Below are positions 49,324 through 59,037 of a stretch of DNA of 64,000 nucleotides, in pieces. Location: the NCBI RefSeq assembly GCF_050948215.1, contig NC_135157.1:1488001-1552000 (forward strand). Direction: 5' to 3'. The translations under genes were made by a program, and so were the position numbers. Numbering within the stretch: position 1 is the stretch's first letter; every line of letters starts with the position of its first letter. Under the pieces are notes generated by a model. It was given only the letters and a program-made list of their open reading frames with translations. It made no database searches and was not told the origin of the DNA. This DNA is from Halictus rubicundus (lineage: Eukaryota; Arthropoda; Insecta; Hymenoptera; Halictidae).

Positions 49324-52300
49324 CTATACGGTATCGACGGATTGCGTCTTGCCGCGCGGCGGGCAAGGCGGCTCGGACGGAAGGTCGACGGGTAAAATAC
49401 ATAATTTGACGATGGGCCGCTTGTATTGGGATTGCGCGGTTCTCACCGTCACAACACGTACGATGCCGTCACCGCCGGGATGACAATCGACGACGCGGCC
49501 GAGCTCCCATTTACACGGGGGGAGATTAGCATGCCGTAATAAAACTAATTGTCCGACAACAATGTTGGGCTTTAGGGTTTTCCATTTAACGCGCTGTTGG
49601 AGTCCTTGCATATAATCTTGCGACCATCGTCGCCAAAAACTTTCAGCCATTTGTTGGCATAATTGCCAACGCGAAAGACGTTCTTCTTTTAAGTCGAGCA
49701 GTGTTGGAGTGGGAACAGCGGTGAGGGCTGATCCAATCAGAAAGTGTCCAGGTGTCAGAGCACAATAGTCGTCGAAGTTTTCCGATAGTGCAGCTAGTGG
49801 CCGTGAATTCATACAAGCTTCGACCTGGCAAAGTAACGTCGCGAATTCCTCGAAAGTGAGTGTGTGGGCTCCAACAACGCGTTTAAGGTGGTACTTGACG
49901 CTTCGCACGCCGGCCTCCGACAATCCTCCAAAGTGCGGGGCGGAGGGGGGCGTGAAGTGCCACGTGACACGATCGAGCGCTAATCGATTGAGCGTCGTGG
50001 GATCGCGCGTGGCTGCACGGAACGCGCTCGCGAGCTCACGATCGGCGCCTTTGAACGTTGTGCCGTTATCGGAATAAAGGGCACTGGGGATGCCGCGGCG
50101 CGAGCAAAAACGATGATACGCTGCAAGGAAGGCAGCGGTCGAATAGTCACTTACGAGTTCTAAGTGAATTGCCTTCACGACCATACAAATAAATAGGGCA
50201 ATATACGATTTGCGAGACCGATGACCGCGGCCGGGTGACGTGCGAGTTTGAATCGGGCCGGCATAATCGACACCGCAATGTGTAAACGCTCGAGCCGAAC
50301 GGGTAATTCGAAAGTCCGGTAACTCTCCCATCAAGGCACTTTGAGGTGCGGCCTTTTCGCGTGCATACTTAACGCACTTGTGCAGAACGGTTCTGACTGT
50401 GGGACGCGCTCGCAAAATCCAATATTCTTGGCGGAGAAGGCTCGTTGTCAGCTGCGATCCGGCATGGAGGGCTCGCAGATGAGCGTTAACAATTATGAGC
50501 GTCAATAAAGGATGGGATTTCAATATAATCGGATGTTTTGCTCGTTCCGATAACTTGGCGTTTTTTAGCCGACCGCCGACTCGAATTAGGTTGTCCTCGT
50601 CTACGTATGGGTTAAGGCAGAGGATACTGCTCTTTTTATTGAGCGGATGATGGTGACGAAGAGCTTGCAGCTCGTCAGGAAAAAGCTCTTGCTGCATTTG
50701 TCGGAGCCAGAAGATTTTGGCGAGTTGGACTTCCGACCCATTGAGGGCCTGCCTTACAAAGTTTGAGCCCACGCCGGGCTTTTCTCGAATGCGGGCTACG
50801 AATCGCAAGATGTATGCCGTGACCTTCAGCAATTTTGGCCACGACGAGAAGCGGTCCCGAAGGTCCCATGGCGTGTGAGCTAGGCCAAGATTGACCGAAA
50901 TGGTCGGACGTGCCTCGGTGAACGCGCTAGATGGAGCATCGGGAATATTGTACGGCCAAAGGTCGGTCGAGTGGTGCAGCCACGAAGGGCCTGTCCACCA
51001 AAGGTCATGACCCAGGAGTTGAGACGGAAGCAGACCGCGAGATGCGCAGTCGGCGGGATTTTCCTCAGACGGTACGTGGCGCCAAATGGCATCGGGCAGA
51101 GTGGATTCGATCTGGGCCACTCGATTTGCGACAAACGTTTTCCATTTTGACGCGGGTTGCCGCAGCCAACAAAGGGTGATGGTCGAGTCCGTCCAGCAAT
51201 AACAAGGAGTCGTCCTCGGCAACTCGTGCAATGCTTGTCGCACGAAGACGACGAGGCGTGTAAGGAGAAGGGCGGCTGAAAGTTCCAGCCGTGGCACCGT
51301 CAACGGCTTGACCGGTGCCACCTTCGATTTTGCGGCTAGAAGCGAGATGACGATTCGGCCGGAAGACGTCACGATGCGCAGATACACTGCAGCAGCATAC
51401 GCTAATGTCGACGCATCCGCGAAGCCGTGCAATTGATACGACGCGATATCTGGGCTTTGTTTCGTCCATCGAGGAAGATATAGAGATTCTAAGATCGGCA
51501 ATTCTGCACTGTATTTCTCCCAGCGCCCGAGCAGGCCCGGAGAAAGGGGAGTGTCCCAACTGCACTTCTGCAACCACAGCTGTTGCATGAGCGTTTTGGC
51601 GTATACGGTGGCGGGGGTGACCCAGCCTAATGGGTCGAAAAGACGGGCAATGGTCGACAGTATGCCTCGCTTGGTGCACGCGCCCTCCACGGGAAGTGTG
51701 ACTCGGAAGCGAAAAGCATCAACTTCGGGGCTCCACGAGACCCCAAGGACTTTCACCGTGTCATCGGACTGCAAGATTTTCTCCTGGCTTAATCCAGGGT
51801 CAGGCGGAGTAATATCAGCGATCAAATGCGACGCATTGCTTGTCCACTTATGCAAACGGAACTGTGCCTTGCTGAGCAATGCAATTAGCTGATTACGAGT
51901 TTCGATTAACGTCGATTCATCGGACGCGCCAAAGACACAATCGTCCACATAAAGGTGGTGTTGGAGAACGCGTGTGGCCAGGGGGAATTGGGACCCTTCG
52001 TCTTCGATAAGTTGTTTTAGCACCCGAAGCGCGAGGAAGGGGGCCGGAGCTGTGCCGTAGGTTACGGTTAGCAGCTGATAACGATCGATGGGATCTGAAG
52101 GGGACGACCGCCACAATATTCGCTGATAATCCGCGTCTTGCGGATCGACCAATATTTGGCGATACATCTTTGTAATGTCGGAGGTAAGCAAGTACCGATA
52201 TTGTCGGCACCGAAGGATGATAGCTGGAAGGTCCGTGTGCAGTTTGGGACCGATAAACAGATGGTCGTTTAACGAAGTGCCGTTACTCGTGGGGCTGGAT

Positions 52301-54561
52301 GCGTTAAAGACAACCCGAAGATGTGTTGTGACACTACTCTCGCGGATTACCGCATGATGCGGAATATATACGGCGTGAGGGTCATCGTACTGCGACGGAG
52401 GGACCTTGCGCATATGCCCAAGGCGGAGGTACTCGCGTAAGAAATCATCGTACTCGGCATAGAGTTTCGGTTTTGATTGCAGTCGACGTTCCAGTTTGGA
52501 GAGCATTCGGTCGGCTATTCGGTAAGAGTGCCCGATGTCGATTGGAGGGTTCCGTTTGAAGGGTAAACGGACCATGTAACGACCGGACGAGTCCCGTTTA
52601 TGCGTGGTGCGAAAATGATTTTCGCATTCTTGTTCTTCGTCTGTGTAAGGTGAGATGGCCGGGATCTCCTCAATCTCCCAAAAACGACGCAGGTCGAGAT
52701 CCAGCGGGTCGGACGGGGAGCAGTGGTAGATTGGGACAACTGGACCGGACGAGGACTCGGTCGAGCCGGCGGGTCCGGACAAAAACCATCCGAATATGGA
52801 ATTCTGCGCGATTGGCTCGTGCAGGGATCCAGCGCGGAGTCCTTCCACCAATATAAGACCGTATAAGTCCGCTCCTATGATAAGATCGATGGGATCGGAG
52901 CTCGTCGGATTTGCGTCAGCGAGATCAAGGTCGCGCGTATGAGGCCACGAGATCGATTGGTCACTTCGCTCAGGGATGTAACGCGTTAATGAAGTTAGGA
53001 TCAACGCAGTTGTTGACAGACTCGGGCCGATTCCGCGCTTTGATTGAATGTCGATTGTGGCCGCATGTCGTGCATTGATCGCGCGATTTCCGATGCCGGT
53101 AATCGCAACGGAGACGCGGCGACGAGGTACGCGTAATCGTTGCGCGAGCGCCTCCGTCATCAACGTGGTGGCGGAACCTTGGTCTAACAGCGCTCGGGCA
53201 TGTTCAAACCGACCGGCGACGGAAGTCACGGTGACCCACGCCGTAGCCAGCAAAATTCGGGGGGTAGCGAACGCGGTGTGAGACGAGGCATGCAGTGCAA
53301 CCGGGTGACTCGCCGACGGAGGTGCATTTGGCCTGGAGGATGATTCATGTCCGTCGGAACCGGAGGGCATTGAGTCAAAGTGCAAGAGCGTATGATGTCG
53401 GCCTCCGCACTTTTGACAGGCATACTTGCTTGGGCACAATTGGACGCTATGTTTTTGGCTCAGACAATTAAAACACCGGCGCTCACCCTTCACGAAATCA
53501 AACCGTTGTGATGGTGTTTTCGATTTGAATAGCGGACACGCGTTTAAGCGATGTTCGGTCTGGCACAGCGAACATAACACAGGTGCGTTTCGAGGACGCG
53601 GTACACGGTTGGAGGTCGCGGCGTGACTCGTTATGTTTCGCTTCGATTGTTTGGATGTCGGGTGGAGAGCGTCGAGCGCGCGAATTCGAGACTCTAAGAA
53701 GTTCTCGAGCTCGGCATACGTCGGGTATTCGATAGAGGCTCCCAACTGCAATTCCCACGCTTTTCGGGAGGACCGGTCGAGGCGCGCGACGATTAAAAAT
53801 ACGAGCATGTCGTCCCAGGTATCTACTGGACGACCGAGATTTCGCAGTGCTTGAATCGCTGTGTTAGCTTTGTCGCGCAGAGAGGTCAGCTCGCTCGCGG
53901 ATTCCGTCGAAACGTGCGGCAAGGAGTGAAGCGATTGGAGATGTAGATTCACGAGACCTCTCTTATTGTCAAACCGGGCAACGAGCAACTTCCATGCAAT
54001 TTTGAAATTCGAATCGGTAATCGGCAGGTTACGGATAAGATCGCTCGCGGTACCTGTTAAACATGACCCGAGATAATGCAGACGCGATACGTCGGACAAC
54101 GAGACATCGTTGAGGATTAGGGCAGTAAACTTATCTCGGAAGCTTTCCCAGTCGTGGAAGTCCCCGGAAAACGTCGGTAGGCTCATGCGGGGTAGATCGC
54201 GGCGTGATGGGGCTGCGACTGGCGTGGCTGGATGCTGCGCTGCAGGAACGGACGCGGTCAGCTTCTGGATCCAATCGGCGATGAAATCCGCTGCCACGTG
54301 GTACTCGTCCTCGCAGAGGATGAACTGCTCGTCCTTGAAGTAGTCCAGCTTCTGGGCTCCCTCAATTTTTCGGAAGCTCTGGAGGCGTCGATCATTCTCT
54401 CGACAGACGGAAAATGATTCCTTAAGGAACGCCAGGCGTTGCTGGAGTTTGGCCACGGTGAAATTATTCTGCCCAATTTTCTTCACGTTTGGAAGAACCC
54501 GAGCGAGAGTTTTCATGGCGGCTTCCTGCTCCAACAGCAAGTCCTCGAGTTTGGCGGCCAT
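49324..54561 (-). CDS. Outer BEL Gag-Pol polyprotein, open
   Basis: The frame has 1745 uninterrupted codons, a normal BEL/Pao length. The ATG at 54561 lies just after the primer site. Domains: coiled N-terminus; BEL-type Gag from about residue 150 (LPRMSLPTFSGDFHDWESF; LDRSSRKAWELQL); zinc fingers (CSLCQTEHRLNAC, CFNCLSQKHSVQLC, CQKCGGRHHTLLH); protease RALLDQGSATTLM; RT with VVFNASSPTSNG, LLTSDITKMYRQIL and LYVDDCVFGA (about 872); RNase H-like part; integrase core DYAGPIQT, LYSDNGTTFKGA and HFGGLSEAGVRSVKYH. Two oddities: the last zinc-finger Cys is Tyr (CVKYAREKA, against CVPCTRERA in the inner BEL), and the usual GGLW is GGLS. Either could weaken integrase. Confidence 0.93.
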   Translation of the reverse strand: MAAKLEDLLLEQEAAMKTLARVLPNVKKIGQNNFTVAKLQQRLAFLKESFSVCRENDRRLQSFRKIEGAQKLDYFKDEQFILCEDEYHVAADFIADWIQKLTASVPAAQHPATPVAAPSRRDLPRMSLPTFSGDFHDWESFRDKFTALILNDVSLSDVSRLHYLGSCLTGTASDLIRNLPITDSNFKIAWKLLVARFDNKRGLVNLHLQSLHSLPHVSTESASELTSLRDKANTAIQALRNLGRPVDTWDDMLVFLIVARLDRSSRKAWELQLGASIEYPTYAELENFLESRIRALDALHPTSKQSKRNITSHAATSNRVPRPRNAPVLCSLCQTEHRLNACPLFKSKTPSQRFDFVKGERRCFNCLSQKHSVQLCPSKYACQKCGGRHHTLLHFDSMPSGSDGHESSSRPNAPPSASHPVALHASSHTAFATPRILLATAWVTVTSVAGRFEHARALLDQGSATTLMTEALAQRLRVPRRRVSVAITGIGNRAINARHAATIDIQSKRGIGPSLSTTALILTSLTRYIPERSDQSISWPHTRDLDLADANPTSSDPIDLIIGADLYGLILVEGLRAGSLHEPIAQNSIFGWFLSGPAGSTESSSGPVVPIYHCSPSDPLDLDLRRFWEIEEIPAISPYTDEEQECENHFRTTHKRDSSGRYMVRLPFKRNPPIDIGHSYRIADRMLSKLERRLQSKPKLYAEYDDFLREYLRLGHMRKVPPSQYDDPHAVYIPHHAVIRESSVTTHLRVVFNASSPTSNGTSLNDHLFIGPKLHTDLPAIILRCRQYRYLLTSDITKMYRQILVDPQDADYQRILWRSSPSDPIDRYQLLTVTYGTAPAPFLALRVLKQLIEDEGSQFPLATRVLQHHLYVDDCVFGASDESTLIETRNQLIALLSKAQFRLHKWTSNASHLIADITPPDPGLSQEKILQSDDTVKVLGVSWSPEVDAFRFRVTLPVEGACTKRGILSTIARLFDPLGWVTPATVYAKTLMQQLWLQKCSWDTPLSPGLLGRWEKYSAELPILESLYLPRWTKQSPDIASYQLHGFADASTLAYAAAVYLRIVTSSGRIVISLLAAKSKVAPVKPLTVPRLELSAALLLTRLVVFVRQALHELPRTTPCYCWTDSTITLCWLRQPASKWKTFVANRVAQIESTLPDAIWRHVPSEENPADCASRGLLPSQLLGHDLWWTGPSWLHHSTDLWPYNIPDAPSSAFTEARPTISVNLGLAHTPWDLRDRFSSWPKLLKVTAYILRFVARIREKPGVGSNFVRQALNGSEVQLAKIFWLRQMQQELFPDELQALRHHHPLNKKSSILCLNPYVDEDNLIRVGGRLKNAKLSERAKHPIILKSHPLLTLIIVNAHLRALHAGSQLTTSLLRQEYWILRARPTVRTVLHKCVKYAREKAAPQSALMGELPDFRITRSARAFTHCGVDYAGPIQTRTSPGRGHRSRKSYIALFICMVVKAIHLELVSDYSTAAFLAAYHRFCSRRGIPSALYSDNGTTFKGADRELASAFRAATRDPTTLNRLALDRVTWHFTPPSAPHFGGLSEAGVRSVKYHLKRVVGAHTLTFEEFATLLCQVEACMNSRPLAALSENFDDYCALTPGHFLIGSALTAVPTPTLLDLKEERLSRWQLCQQMAESFWRRWSQDYMQGLQQRVKWKTLKPNIVVGQLVLLRHANLPPCKWELGRVVDCHPGGDGIVRVVTVRTAQSQYKRPIVKLCILPVDLPSEPPCPPRGKTQSVDTV

Positions 54562-54612
54562 CTTTATTCTTCAAAAACGTGCTCACTGTTCACGATACAC
54601 CGTGCGAAACCG

Positions 54613-54630
54613 ATCCGGCTCGAAGGACCA
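54613..54630 (-). promoter_or_regulatory. Outer BEL primer-binding site (tRNA-Tyr)
   Basis: This is the same 18-base tRNA-Tyr complement as in the inner BEL, three bases after the 5' LTR. Confidence 0.85.
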
Positions 54631-54633
54631 ATA

Positions 54634-55111
54634 TGTTTGGGACCCCGGAACGAAAATGGTGAGGAGTGGACTGTATGGAAAGTTCGAAAGGATCGGGGGC
54701 AAACACAGAAGGGAGGCCGGATTGGGAGTAGGTGCAGGAAGCGCGAGCAGGAGGAGGGAATCAAAAGAAATATTGTGGAGACTGAGCACGGGGCTGTACA
54801 ACCGTGATTTATTCTTCTGAATTCGCGTAAACTAATGCGGGCGCGCAATCGAGTCGAACCGGTGGTCGATTTCGAATGGCTACAATAAACGATAGTTGCA
54901 AGAACTGGGCGCGATACAAAGCGTGTTAATCAGGCGGTTGGTAGAACGAGTCTGAGCGACGAGGTAATGCGAGCGATTAACGGTGATCGTCGGTAATCAC
55001 GTGATCATGCGTCACGAGCGCGATACCGGGAATCGACAAAAACACGGGCGCGGCGTATCGCTCGACATCGGCGTCTTAACACGAAGTTATCTCTACGCTT
55101 AATCCTAAACA
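54634..55111 (-). repeat. Outer BEL 5' LTR
   Basis: 478 bases, TGTTTGGGACC...CCTAAACA, next to the GATTC duplication. Confidence 0.95.
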
Positions 55112-55116
55112 GATTC

Positions 55117-56623
55117 TGTGAATTGTGTGATGGTTGCCTTGGTGTGTCGGTTTGTTGTGAATTCGTGTGTTATGGTGCGAGCCGTGTTGTCTATTATTTC
55201 TTTCAGTCTTGTCCCTTCGTTTAGGTGTCGGGGGGAGTTAATTGATTCGTAATAGGCTCCTATGGCGTTAAGTTTATCGGTCGGGGTGGTCAGGATGAAA
55301 CTGTCATTCTTTTTATGGAGGGTCGCTGTGTTGCATTTGCTTCTGTCTAGGATTCGGTTGTCGCTTTGTTTTATGTGGATGTCATCTATTGAGGATGGTG
55401 GTTTTCGTCTGAAGATCGCATTGACTTTAGGGAAGAAGGTGTCGGTATTTCTGTGGTCGATTTGTTTGATCACGTTTGTCCAGTATTAGTTTATGGATTT
55501 AGTGAATTCGGTTTGTAGTTTTTTTTTTAGATGTTTGTGGATGTTTTTGGCTGTTTTTGTTATGGTTAGGTGCGAGTTAAGGTCTGTAAGGTGTAGTTTG
55601 TGTAGCAGTGTTGTCAGTGTTTTTTTGTGTTTTTGGAGTTTGGCGATTTTTCGGTTGATGTATATTGTGGTGTTGTTGCGTGTTTTGAATTGAGGGGTGT
55701 GTGTGTCTATTGCGTTCCTGATTACGTCTGTAATGGTCTGTAGGTTGTTGTCGATGTCCGTGGTTGTTAGGTTACGGTCGGTAGGAATCGTGTTTGTGTA
55801 GTTTCGGTCTATGTCTTTTGTGAAGGCCTTCCATTTAGTGGCCTTGTAGTTTAGGTTTATGGCTTCTGGGTGTGTTGCTGAATGGATTTTGGAGGGGAGC
55901 TCGAAGTTCATTGATACGGCTAAGTGGTCGCTGTCGTAGGGCAGCGTACTGGCCTTCCCGGTGGAGCTGTTTAATAGTTGTAACCTGGAATCTGCGAGGC
56001 AGATGTCCAGGAAAGACAGGCCCGGTTTGAATGTGGGGGTGGTGGTTGTAATAGTATGAAGTCTGTATGTGAAGTCGTGTTTGTTTTCCCACTTTTTAAA
56101 GTAGCGTCCTCTTTGATTGTTTGTTGAGTCTCCCCAGTCCTTTCTTTTTGTGTTTAGATCTCCAGCAATTATGTAATAATTATTGGGGTCGTGTAGTTTT
56201 AGTGTGTGGAATAGGTGGTCAAGTTCGGTGATGTATAGTGTTCTATTGTCATTCGTCGCGTATGCACTTATTATGTATAGTGTTTTATTGTGTTCGGTTT
56301 TTGTCTTTATGATTGTGTATTCTAAGATTTTGTTGTTGGTTGAGGAGGGGGTGTGTATCTGTTCGCAGGGAATGTTATTTTTTATTAGGATTGCGGTTCC
56401 GCCGCCTTGGGTTGCATTGGGCCTGTCTTTCCTGTGTAGTTTGTAGCTTTTGAATTTAAGGGAGTGATTGGGGTTGAGCTTTGTCTCGGATAATAATATT
56501 ATATCGTGGTTATATTCTAGAAGAAATTGTTTTAGATCGAGTCTGCGGGGGTGTGTGATTATAGAGTTTACGTTGATGGCCGCGATTTTTATGGTTTGGG
56601 GGGGGGGGGGCGTTATTATCCAT
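55117..56623 (-). pseudogene. LINE ORF2, endonuclease and linker part
   Basis: In sense the ORF2 start codon (complement of 56621-56623) overlaps the ORF1 stop as ATGGATAA. It is followed by a run of 13 C (56610-56598) that shifts the frame. The endonuclease frame then reads AAINVNSIITHPRRLDLKQF, LLSETKL, GGGTAILIKNN, GDLNTKRKDWGD, SFLDICLADS and YDSDHLAVSMN, all hallmarks of the AP-type endonuclease of Jockey-group LINEs. An in-frame TAA (55488-55486) interrupts the linker after KKLQTEFTKSIN. The frame continues (IKQIDHRNTDTFFPKVNAIF) until the outer BEL cuts it at 55117. It resumes at 41912. Confidence 0.88.
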
Positions 56624-58145
56624 TGTGTTTTTCGAATAGAGTGTTAAGAACGAATTCTATTTTCTCGGAGTTTATAGATACCTGTGTGGCTATTTGATTT
56701 AGTTGTGTGGTGATGAGCGTGGCTAGTTCGGTTTTTATGCTTTCTATCCAATCGGTCGGGGGTTGTGGGGTGGATGGGTTCTCGATGTTGTGCGGGCTGG
56801 GCGCTCCGGTGTTCTTGCGAATGTTGGTGGTGTGAGTTGGTTGCGGCGGTGTCGGTGGTTCTTGGGGTGGTTGTGCGTGTGTTTTTGGTCCTCCTATCAT
56901 TTGGGCGTATGATATGTTGGGTGTTACAGTTGTGGCGATCCTTTGAATTCTCTTGTTCATTGTTTGCTGGCTGTGGTTGTTTGTGTCTCTTTTTAGTTTT
57001 AGTGCAAATTTAATGTAGGGGCAGCCTTTGTATGAGGCTGGGTGCCCGGTTTGTCCACAGTTAGCACATTTAAGGTTGGTTTGATTGTCGGTGTTTGTGA
57101 GCGGGCAGTTGCCAGGTCCATGGTTTTCTGCGCATTTTACGTAGCGGTAGCCTAGTTGGCAATTTTTGCTTGCGTGTCCGATGCGCTGGCATTTCTTGCA
57201 TTGAAACAGTTGGGGTTTTCGGAGGTGCTCCCATCTGACTTTCTGATATGCAAGTGTTTTGATTTTGAACAGGGCGGCGGTCCGGCTTTCCCTGCTAATT
57301 TGTAATAGGAAGTGGTGTTGGTCTGGCTTCTGTTTATTGAAGATGAATTTTGTAAGGCTGATTATTTTTGTATCTGGTAGGTTAAGCTCTTCGATTTCTG
57401 TTTTAATTTCATCTGTTGAGAAGTCTCCTTTGATTCCTTTTAGAATTATGGATTTGGGTTTTTGTTCTTTGGGGGTGTATGTGTAGTGCTGCGTTTTTGT
57501 TTCCGTTAGTTTATCTGTCAGAGCCTTATGGGTCTGTAGGTTTTTAGTGTAAATTGTGTGGTTGTCTTTATCATTTTCCTTCACGATGAAGTCCTGTTTT
57601 TTAATGTTAAGGGCATGTGCGGTGCGGATTATCTCTCCTATGCTGGAATTGAGGGTATAGATTGGTGGTGGCGCGTAGACTTTGGTTTTGGGTTGGGCGC
57701 TGGTTGGCTGCGTATTTGGGGTGTTCTCGTCTAGTTCCCTGTCGCTATCGTCCGAGAGCGTTTGGTATTGGTTGTTGAGTGTTATTGGGGTTGGGGTGTC
57801 GGTGGTATCGTGAGCAACTTTCTGGGTTTTTTTGGGGGTTTCCCATTGGTCTGCTGGTGCGTTTCCAATGTCCGTGGCGGTCGGGCTCTGTGCGGGTCCG
57901 TGGGGTGGCGCTGCTGTGTTTTTTGCTCTGGCTGCTTTTAGGTTAGGTTGGGCTGTGAATTTAGGGGCTGTTGGCCTGTTATTTTCTTTTAGTATACTCC
58001 TGAATAGCTTATCTACTTGCATTGAAGTAAGCTTCGGTATTTTAGAAGTGCCTGGCTTGCTATTTGCGTCCTCTGTGTTATTTTCTTTATTTTCTCCTTC
58101 GTTGTTGCGGCATCTTTTGGGACGCGGGAGTGGGGTGGACGCCAT
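56616..58145 (-). CDS. LINE ORF1, Gag-like RNA-binding protein
   Basis: The protein has 509 residues and is uninterrupted. The N-terminus is basic and low complexity (PLPRPKRCRNNEGENKENN). The middle (about residues 165-310) fits the domain that precedes the knuckles in Jockey-type ORF1 proteins (QKPKSIILKGIKGDFSTDEI; LLQISRESRTAALFKIKTLA). Zinc knuckles follow: CKKCQRIGHASKNC, a degenerate CAENHGPGNC and CANCGQTGHPASYKGC. It would bind the element RNA in a ribonucleoprotein particle. The C-terminus is Pro/Thr-rich. The sequence is strongly C/A-rich on the sense strand. Confidence 0.9.
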   Translation of the reverse strand: MASTPLPRPKRCRNNEGENKENNTEDANSKPGTSKIPKLTSMQVDKLFRSILKENNRPTAPKFTAQPNLKAARAKNTAAPPHGPAQSPTATDIGNAPADQWETPKKTQKVAHDTTDTPTPITLNNQYQTLSDDSDRELDENTPNTQPTSAQPKTKVYAPPPIYTLNSSIGEIIRTAHALNIKKQDFIVKENDKDNHTIYTKNLQTHKALTDKLTETKTQHYTYTPKEQKPKSIILKGIKGDFSTDEIKTEIEELNLPDTKIISLTKFIFNKQKPDQHHFLLQISRESRTAALFKIKTLAYQKVRWEHLRKPQLFQCKKCQRIGHASKNCQLGYRYVKCAENHGPGNCPLTNTDNQTNLKCANCGQTGHPASYKGCPYIKFALKLKRDTNNHSQQTMNKRIQRIATTVTPNISYAQMIGGPKTHAQPPQEPPTPPQPTHTTNIRKNTGAPSPHNIENPSTPQPPTDWIESIKTELATLITTQLNQIATQVSINSEKIEFVLNTLFEKHNG

Positions 58146-58420
58146 TGGGCCCGATACGGGACGAGCGTTCCTCGTCGGGTATCGGGGCCTGGCCTCTTTC
58201 TTGCTTTTGGAATCCCTGATGTGGTTTAATGATTCACTTTCGCTTTAACACGCACTTAGGGGCTGCTAGAGCCTCACGATCACTTTGTGTATCCCGTTAG
58301 TCGCTGCACCGTTCACTAATCACTCTGTTCACTGAGGGTTGTTCGATGTGTCTCTGTCAGCGTCTCGGACACGACTCCTCGGAGACCATAGCTACTGCAC
58401 CAACCGGCGCCGTTGAAAAT
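58146..58420 (-). other. LINE 5' untranslated region
   Basis: This is GC-richer sequence between ORF1 and an abrupt change to AT-rich DNA near 58420. In sense it would start around AACGGCGCCGGTTGGTGCAG. The exact 5' end and a target duplication are not established. Confidence 0.5.
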
Positions 58421-59037
58421 ACTTTCGAAATATTGGGATATATCCTGCGTAGTATAATTGTTGTTTTTTTGTATTACGCAATTTTTAAAGTCTGGACGAT
58501 GTTTCCCTGAACTTAGAGATGTTTAATATTACATAATATATTTTTACGATAATTATGACTTAGTTTTTCACGGAAAAAACGCCGAAAAAAGTGGTTTTTA
58601 TTTTTTCCTACTATGACGCACCAATCGCAGGAATTTAAAAAAAATTGAGCATAATACTTAGGACAATATCTTATTGCTAAATTAATTCTGATTGGGTCAC
58701 TCTTAGATTTCCATATGAAATCTGCATTTTTTCGATTTTTTTCGTGTTTTTCGATTTTTACAGCCAGAGTTTACAACGGAAAAATCTGAAAACGACTCAA
58801 AGTATGTGGTTTGGTGTCCGAAATGTGTCAGATTTTTTTCAGAATTTTAAATTGTCATTAAATGGGGAAAATGGGCCAAAAACTGGATTTTCGTTTTTCC
58901 TCTATAACTACCCTTACAGATGAGCTATAGGGCTAAAACTTGGCTGAAAGGTATCTTTTTTGGTAGGCTATCGAATGGCGCAAATTGGAATAAAATCCCT
59001 TCCAGGGCCGATTTGGCCCCCAAAACCGGCTATAGCC
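58421..59037. other. Unassigned AT-rich sequence
   Basis: No gene is recognised. T-rich runs and a block GATTTGGCCCCCAAAACCGG (59010-59029) directly adjoin the truncated Gypsy pol. The composition suggests an intrusive repeat, but no boundaries are clear. Confidence 0.4.

Larger units (their letters stand above)
41918..55111 (-). mobile_element. Outer BEL/Pao LTR retrotransposon
   Basis: It is bounded by 478-base LTRs (TGTTTGGGACC...CCTAAACA) with the 5-base duplication GATTC (41913-41917 and 55112-55116), inserted into LINE ORF2. Its 3' LTR is split by the inner BEL into 41918-42358 and 49028-49064. The sum is 478 after counting one copy of the inner duplication. Without the inner element it is about 6.5 kb. 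The polyprotein frame is intact. The LTR copies differ at one position I can see. Confidence 0.95.

Noticed and set aside
58690..59037. AT-rich block as a possible regulatory or replication origin region
   Set aside because: No motif or boundary supports this. It is reported only as unassigned.
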